A DNA stretch of 28,497 bases, taken from contig DHJN01000068.1 of assembly GCA_002404345.1 (NCBI GenBank), positions 1,195-29,691 of the forward strand, written 5' to 3'. The notes under the pieces are model-generated. The model worked only from the letters and a program-made list of their open reading frames with translations, ran no database searches and was not told where the DNA came from. The translations under genes were made by a program, and so were the position numbers. Shown here piece by piece: positions 25,301 through 28,497 of the stretch (positions are counted from its first letter, which is position 1; each line of letters begins with the position of its first letter). This stretch comes from Actinobacteria bacterium UBA4719 (lineage in GTDB: Bacteria > Actinomycetota > Actinomycetes > Actinomycetales > Dermatophilaceae).

Positions 25301-26881
25301 ACCATCAGTATTGCCGCCAAGACTGCCGAGCTGCCCACTCCACGTGTGCCGTGGTTGCCCGAGCTGGGCCAGGTCTATGACCTGGCGCGACTGCCTACGG
25401 CCCGGCGCGACGATCGGCTGGTCTTCGGCGTGGCGGACGACCCGGACAACCAGGCCCAGCCGGTGGTGGCGTTCAACCCCGACCGGGAGGGCAACCTCGC
25501 GGTCTATGGCGCCAGTGGTTCGGGCAAGAGCGTGTTCCTGCGGACCATCGCCCTCGCGGCCGGGTTCACTGTCCGTGGCGGGCCGTGCCACGTCTACGGC
25601 ATCGACTTCGGCAACCGCGCTCTGTCCATGCTCGAGTCCCTGCCGCACGTGGGCAGCATCGTGCCCGGAGCCGATCACGAGCGCCTCACCCGTCTGCTGA
25701 TGTTCCTGCGCGAGGCGATTGACGACCGGGCGGTGCGTTACTCCAGGGCCAGCGCAGCCACGATCACCGACTACCGTCGTCTGGCGAACGCCCACGACGA
25801 GCCGCGGATCATCGTGCTGGTGGATGGTCTGGCCGCCTTCCGTGCGGCGTACGAGGTGGGCGGCAGGGTCCGGTGGCTGGACCTGTTCACTGCGCTGGCC
25901 GCCGACGGTCGCCCGGTGGGCGTCCACTTCGTGATCTCGGTGGACCAACGCACCGGTATGCCGAGCTCGCTGGCCTCCGCTGTTCAGAGCCGGGTGGTCC
26001 TGCGGATGGCGAACACCGACGACTACAGCTTCCTCGGCGTTGCCGGCGACGTTCTGAGCATGGCCTCCGCACCTGGCCGAGGACTACTCAACGGCGCCGA
26101 GATCCAGTGTGCCGTCCTGGGTGGCACCTCCGAGGGCTTGGGGCAGGCCCGAGCCGTGAACGCCTTCGGTGCTGCAATGCGAAAGGCGGGCCTGAGTGAG
26201 GCACCCCCGATCCGCAGCCTGACTGACCGGGTCCTGATGAACGATCTTCCATCCGAGGTCGAGGGTCGTCCGGTGCTCGGCGTCGGTTCAACCACCCTTT
26301 CGGCTTTGCCGTTCGAGCCGCGCGGATCGTTCGTGGTCACCGGTCCCTCGGGCAGTGGGCGCACGACAAGTCTCGCGTCTGTGGTCAGGTCGCTGCACCG
26401 GTGGTGCCCGGCCATGACGCTGTACCTCGTCACACCGAGACGTTCCGGCGAGCTGGCCGCTCTTTCGGACTGGACGGACGTCGCTGCCGGCACCGATGCG
26501 ATTGCGGCTTTGACCGCTCGACTGCAAGCGGAGATGGACGACGGTGCCCATCAGGGACCGATGGCGGTCGTCATCGAACGGGTGGACGACCTCGCCGGCA
26601 CCGCAGCGGAGTCGCCCCTCTCTGGTTTGGTCAAGGCCTGTCTCGACCAGGAGCGCTTTGTGGTGGCCGAGGGCGAGACGATGTTCTTCAGCTCAAACTT
26701 CGGGCTGCCCGGTCTGCTGAAGACCTCGCGGTCGGGCCTGGCGCTGCAGCCGGACGGCATCGAAGGCCAGACGGTGTTCCGCTCCAGCTTCCCGGTGTTC
26801 AGCCGGGCTGATCTGCCCGAGGGTCGTGGGTTCCTGGTGGCGCGCGGGCGGCCGGAGATGCTCCAGGTGGCACTTCCCTGA
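22379..26881 (+). CDS. Type VII secretion FtsK/SpoIIIE ATPase, EssC/EccC-like
   Basis: This 1500-residue protein is the motor of the locus. Residues 1-105 look ubiquitin-like (KLKFTLQ, STSVGDLATYL, GEFTLALVDQNHRVVDARLTV, GLRSGVTVAV), interrupted by a Val-Asp-Ala repeat. An FHA domain follows at 120-230 (GREHG, SVSRRHAKL, LGSANGISI). Two membrane helices lie at about 275-291 and 296-313. Three ATPase modules follow. D1 has Walker A GGTTGAGKSE near 714 and Walker B LVIIIDEFA near 817. D2 has GASGSGKSV near 1043 and IIVLVDGL near 1144. D3 has GPSGSGRTT near 1321, with Arg for the usual Lys, and VVIERVDDL near 1394. N-terminal FHA recalls Firmicutes EssC more than mycobacterial EccC. GTG 22379 overlaps the upstream stop by four bases. 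Confidence 0.93.
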   Translation: MKLKFTLQSCGVQAGGVQASGVDSRDLVATIDSSTSVGDLATYLVRADPQRFAVDAVDAVDAVVAVDAVDAGEFTLALVDQNHRVVDARLTVQECGLRSGVTVAVTRRSEYAVDVGRAVGVASIVAGPDCGKEFPLWRGTAYIGREHGAEIQVSDSSVSRRHAKLVVADLMVFPEISGVPGIVAVPSVEVVDLGSANGISIGGAEVPRAMLRAGDRVRLGDTEVEVRLLGDAVGALVGDSASMAFSRSPRIASLFEGREFDLPELPERPRPSRLPWLAMMFPALLGMGIFAYNQSPYSLMFVFMSPLMMLGNYVEQRRGGKKDFENLMRDFREDIEIVAKKIRELLVVEAEQRRRENPSSAECAKAARRFSPLLWTRRGDTPGFLQLRLGQGTLPSRSSMKMPAVGRSTAQAWSELASSVEGLSIVADVPVVVDPLSTGAIGVSGSRSVALPVARSLVLQAVSLHSPAELIVAAFASTATARDWDWLKWLPHTASAHSPISLSHLASTAPACSALLSDLEDLVASADEPGQDQDPSQPRVLVMVENDAPAERSRLVQLAEKGWHKGVCVVWFAPTTPLLPAACRVFLEVNGSEGGASYVREGKLVTPVVVDTVSLEQALAAARSLAPVEDSGAPVDDDSELPRAVSLLTLTGTELADSEDAVIERWGESRSIVTGPFAPQTPYRKPGNLRAILGQSAQGTFSVDLRADGPHALVGGTTGAGKSELLQAWILGMASAHSPQRVTFLLVDYKGGSAFRDCVQLPHTVGLVTDLSPHLVRRVLTSLSAELRHREHLLAQYQAKDLVELERRGEVDAPPSLVIIIDEFAALVQEVPEFVEGVVNVAQRGRSLGVHLILATQRPAGVIKDNLRANTNLRLALRMADENDSADVLGSTVAASFDLDLPGRAVSKCGPGRLTPFQTGYAGGWTSETPPPPEMRVETLNYGLGQVWEPPVDEADIDHDRSDLGPTDIQRLVSTISIAAKTAELPTPRVPWLPELGQVYDLARLPTARRDDRLVFGVADDPDNQAQPVVAFNPDREGNLAVYGASGSGKSVFLRTIALAAGFTVRGGPCHVYGIDFGNRALSMLESLPHVGSIVPGADHERLTRLLMFLREAIDDRAVRYSRASAATITDYRRLANAHDEPRIIVLVDGLAAFRAAYEVGGRVRWLDLFTALAADGRPVGVHFVISVDQRTGMPSSLASAVQSRVVLRMANTDDYSFLGVAGDVLSMASAPGRGLLNGAEIQCAVLGGTSEGLGQARAVNAFGAAMRKAGLSEAPPIRSLTDRVLMNDLPSEVEGRPVLGVGSTTLSALPFEPRGSFVVTGPSGSGRTTSLASVVRSLHRWCPAMTLYLVTPRRSGELAALSDWTDVAAGTDAIAALTARLQAEMDDGAHQGPMAVVIERVDDLAGTAAESPLSGLVKACLDQERFVVAEGETMFFSSNFGLPGLLKTSRSGLALQPDGIEGQTVFRSSFPVFSRADLPEGRGFLVARGRPEMLQVALP
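22545..22590. repeat. 9-bp in-frame repeats in the ATPase N-terminal domain
   Basis: Five to six 9-bp units of the type GATGCGGTG/GATGCCGTG encode Val-Asp-Ala tripeptides at about residues 54-71, inserted in a loop of the ubiquitin-like region. Confidence 0.85.
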
Positions 26882-26901
26882 TGGATCCGAACCGCGAGCA
26901 A

Positions 26902-26970
26902 CGTTGCGGTGCAACGTAGTTGTCAGATGTCTCCAGGAGAAGAAGAGCGTCGCTGGGGAGTCCTCCCCAT
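26902..26970 (+). promoter_or_regulatory. Putative regulatory region with GGGGAGTCCTCCCC inverted repeat
   Basis: Upstream of the first small WXG100 gene are CGTTGCGGT (26902-26910, part of a GTTGC/GCAAC inverted repeat) and GGGGAG-TC-CTCCCC at 26955-26968, followed by AT. The inverted repeat and flanking AT match the 19223-19238 sequence at 15 of 16 positions. The distance between the two motifs is 11 bp longer than at 19181-19236, about one helical turn. This suggests independent transcription of the esx genes under shared control. Confidence 0.5.
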
Positions 26971-27040
26971 CGACAGTGCACGAAGGAGCACCTAGTTTCG
27001 CTGTGTCCGGTGTGGACATGACCTTGGAAGGGAAAAGAAT

Positions 27041-27331
27041 ATGAGCAACGCAGGCGGCGGTTCGTGGGAGGGCATGAACCCCGACGTGGTGGAAGCGCAG
27101 GCTCGTATCCTCAACGGGCTGTCCGAGGAGGTCACCACCCTCATGAACAAGATCGAGGGCGAGGTCACCCAGCTCGCGGATGCATGGCATGGCGAAGACT
27201 CTAGGAAGTTCGCAGCAGAGTGGGCTGGCACGCACAGGCCGGTCTTCACGACGGCGGCCACGCTCCTCGCGAACATGAGCGACACCAGCCAACGCAACGC
27301 CGGTCAGCAGCGGACTGCGTCATCGAGCTGA
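27041..27331 (+). CDS. WXG100 protein (EsxA/EsxB-like)
   Basis: The 96-residue protein is a helical-hairpin WXG100 member with W49-H50-G51 in the turn (LADAWHGEDSRKFAAEW) and a short N-terminal Gly-rich tail with a second W-E-G at 9-11. It has no signal peptide and no tyrosine, so the YxxxD/E signal of mycobacterial ESX partners is absent. It is a predicted substrate and structural partner of the adjacent ATPase, probably pairing with the next gene's product. ATG 27041 follows GGAAGGG at about eight bases. A 159-bp leader separates it from the ATPase gene. Confidence 0.92.
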   Translation: MSNAGGGSWEGMNPDVVEAQARILNGLSEEVTTLMNKIEGEVTQLADAWHGEDSRKFAAEWAGTHRPVFTTAATLLANMSDTSQRNAGQQRTASSS

Positions 27332-27378
27332 CGATTGACCGTCGGTCTTACGGATGCGTCTGTGAATTGACTCTCGGT

Positions 27379-27442
27379 GTGAATGTCTTCTGCAGTGAAT
27401 GTCTTCTGTAGTGAATGTCTTCTGTAGTGAATGTCTTCTGTG
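27379..27442. repeat. 16-bp tandem repeat, four copies, between the two WXG100 genes
   Basis: GTGAATGTCTTCTGTA-type units start at 27379, 27395, 27411 and 27427 with at most one or two differences. They are noticeably A/T-richer than the surroundings and make up about half of the spacer. Confidence 0.93.
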
Positions 27443-27475
27443 GGCAAATGGATTCTTGTGTGAAAGGGGATTGTG

Positions 27476-27748
27476 ATGGCTGTGAGCCAAGGTATGAATC
27501 ATCCGGCAGTTCTGACGATCGCGGGTCAGCTGGACACCGATCAGCAGACGGTGACGGATCTGATGCAGCGCACTCAGACCGCAGTGAACACCCTCGGTCA
27601 GAACTGGTTCGGCAGCGACTCGAGCCAGTTCGCCTCGGACTGGACAGCTCACTCCAGGCAGCTCCAGATGGCTGCGGACGTCATCGCCTCGATGTCCAAG
27701 CAGGCTCGCGTTCAAGCCTCGGACCAGCAGGCCACCTCGACCAGCTAG
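27476..27748 (+). CDS. WXG100 protein, second copy (EsxA/EsxB-like)
   Basis: The 90-residue protein has the WXG100 layout with W44-F45-G46 in LGQNWFGSDSSQFASDW, two predicted helices and a Gln/Ser/Thr-rich tail. It has no tyrosine and thus no YxxxD/E motif. It is clearly diverged from the first WXG100 protein, consistent with a heterodimer. I chose ATG 27476 with AGGGGA five bases upstream; the GTG at 27473 is too close to that site. It ends the locus and is followed by strong hairpins before the convergent inositol-phosphate synthase gene. Confidence 0.92.
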   Translation: MAVSQGMNHPAVLTIAGQLDTDQQTVTDLMQRTQTAVNTLGQNWFGSDSSQFASDWTAHSRQLQMAADVIASMSKQARVQASDQQATSTS

Positions 27749-27796
27749 GCAACCACTTCGACCAGCGGGACGAACTCTCGTCCGGCGGATCAACTA

Positions 27797-27854
27797 GTGA
27801 AGTCGCAATGATCGACCCAAATTGGCCTGGGTGGGTCGATTACTGCGACTTCAC
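27797..27854. terminator. Long imperfect inverted repeat after the WXG100 genes
   Basis: A 23-bp arm at 27797-27819 (starting GTGAAGTCGCA) pairs with 27832-27854 at 21 of 23 positions around a 12-base loop. It lies 49 bp after the second WXG100 stop. It may end esx transcription, but no T-run follows and it could also be a remnant of a mobile or regulatory element. Confidence 0.55.
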
Positions 27855-27902
27855 CGGGCTGGAGGGTCGATTACTGCGACTTCACCGGGCTGGAGGGTCG
27901 AT
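27833..27902. repeat. 31-bp tandem duplication, 2.25 copies
   Basis: A 31-bp unit beginning GGGTCGATTACTGCGACTTC is at 27833-27863 and 27864-27894, with GGGTCGAT again at 27895-27902. It duplicates the right arm of the preceding inverted repeat, so the left arm can pair with either copy. Confidence 0.93.
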
Positions 27903-27913
27903 CTACAGGTGCA

Positions 27914-27949
27914 CGAGAGGCCCGGTTCCTTGCGGAACCGGGCCTCTCG
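27914..27949. terminator. Bidirectional terminator hairpin between WXG100 and ino1 genes
   Basis: CGAGAGGCCCGGTTCC (27914-27929) and its exact complement (27934-27949) form a 16-bp perfect stem with a TTGC loop. It is 17 bp past the ino1 stop on the - strand, so it most likely terminates ino1 and may also stop readthrough from the + strand. Confidence 0.88.
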
Positions 27950-27966
27950 TCATATGTCGCGGAAGA

Positions 27967-28497
27967 TCAGCGCTCTTCGTCACCGGCGATGAAGGCCTCG
28001 AGCTTGGCCCGGCCAAGGTCGTCGGGACGCTGCACCGGCGGGGACTTCATCAGATAGGACGAGGCGGACACCAGTGCTCCGCCGATGCCACGGTCCTTGG
28101 CGATCTTGGCCGCGCGGATGGCGTCGATGATGATGCCGGCCGAGTTGGGGGAGTCCCAGACCTCGAGCTTGTACTCGAGGTTCAGCGGGACGTTGCCGAA
28201 GGCGCGACCCTCGAGCCGGACGTAAGCCCACTTGCGGTCGTCGAGCCACTGGATGTAGTCGCTCGGGCCGATGTGGACGTTGCGCTCGCCCATGTCGTGC
28301 TTCATGTTGGACGTGACGGACTGGGTCTTGGAGATCTTCTTGGACTCCAGACGGTCGCGCTCCAGCATGTTCTTGAAGTCCATGTTGCCGCCGACATTCA
28401 GCTGGTACGTGCGGTCCAGCACAACGCCGCGGTCCTCGAAGAGCTTGGCCATGACGCGGTGGGTGATGGTCGCGCCGACCTGGGACTTGATGTCGTC
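27967..28497 (-). CDS. ino1: Inositol-3-phosphate synthase, C-terminal part (partial at window edge)
   Basis: The 176 visible codons are the C-terminal half of myo-inositol-1(3)-phosphate synthase, which converts glucose-6-phosphate to inositol-3-phosphate using NAD. Family motifs seen are [14 protein letters not shown] at the edge, [45 protein letters not shown] and the [28 protein letters not shown] core. In actinobacteria the product feeds mycothiol and phosphatidylinositol synthesis. The reading frame runs off the right edge, so the true start is outside the window; the internal ATG at 28452 is not the start. It is convergent with the T7SS locus. Confidence 0.96.
   Translation of the reverse strand, partial: DDIKSQVGATITHRVMAKLFEDRGVVLDRTYQLNVGGNMDFKNMLERDRLESKKISKTQSVTSNMKHDMGERNVHIGPSDYIQWLDDRKWAYVRLEGRAFGNVPLNLEYKLEVWDSPNSAGIIIDAIRAAKIAKDRGIGGALVSASSYLMKSPPVQRPDDLGRAKLEAFIAGDEER

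Noticed and set aside
23951..25948. Long 665-codon open frame on the - strand inside the ATPase gene
   Set aside because: It is antisense to conserved Walker motifs; long antisense frames are expected in GC-rich coding DNA. Its His/Gln/Arg/Val-rich translation has no recognisable motif.

Overview
This is a high-GC actinobacterial chromosome segment close to the replication origin, most likely from Micrococcales (the Intrasporangiaceae/Dermatophilaceae neighbourhood is my guess; the sequence alone does not fix the genus). The evidence is strong G/C third positions, frequent GTG starts, actinobacterial gene families, and the order rsmG-parA-parB ... cwlM-trxA-trxB-anti-sigma-sigM-murJ-DUF6049-NUDIX-pcnA. 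That order matches the block mycobacteria carry from gidB (Rv3919c) back to pcnA (Rv3907c).

Region 1 (1-3450) holds rsmG, parA and parB on the + strand. Both par genes carry a parS site inside their coding sequence. Region 2 (3459-6658) holds a D-Ala-D-Ala ligase homologue and a PLP aminotransferase on the - strand, then a GNAT acetyltransferase on the + strand. Region 3 (6813-17574) is a long - strand block read right to left: NUDIX hydrolase, secreted/membrane DUF6049 protein, MurJ lipid II flippase, a membrane pseudokinase, an ECF sigma factor with its anti-sigma partner, thioredoxin reductase, thioredoxin, and the cytoplasmic amidase-fold regulator CwlM. The theme is envelope synthesis and redox homeostasis. 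In mycobacteria the pseudokinase is the C-terminal part of MviN/MurJ; here it is a separate gene. pcnA (CCA-adding type nucleotidyltransferase) is divergent from the NUDIX gene.

Region 4 (19237-27748, + strand) is a compact type VII (ESX/Ess-like) secretion locus. It encodes a WXG100-headed Ala/Gly-rich candidate substrate, a small protein that may have a Mog1/PsbP/DUF1795-like fold, an FHA protein, a degenerate-FHA plus winged-helix protein, a 1500-residue FtsK/SpoIIIE ATPase (ubiquitin-like and FHA domains, two membrane helices, three ATPase modules), and two small WXG100 proteins. No EccB/EccD/EccE/MycP or EsaA/EssA/EssB homologue lies in the window, so this is either a reduced system or one whose other parts are elsewhere. 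A near-identical inverted repeat precedes both the large WXG100 gene and the first small WXG100 gene. Region 5 (27967 to the edge) is the 3' part of inositol-3-phosphate synthase on the - strand, convergent with the WXG100 genes across strong hairpins.

A striking general property is that at least ten gene junctions contain a short perfect or near-perfect direct tandem duplication (units of 14-32 bp), and several coding linkers contain 9-, 12- or 15-bp tandem repeats. These look like recent slippage events and affect start codons, stop codons and spacers.
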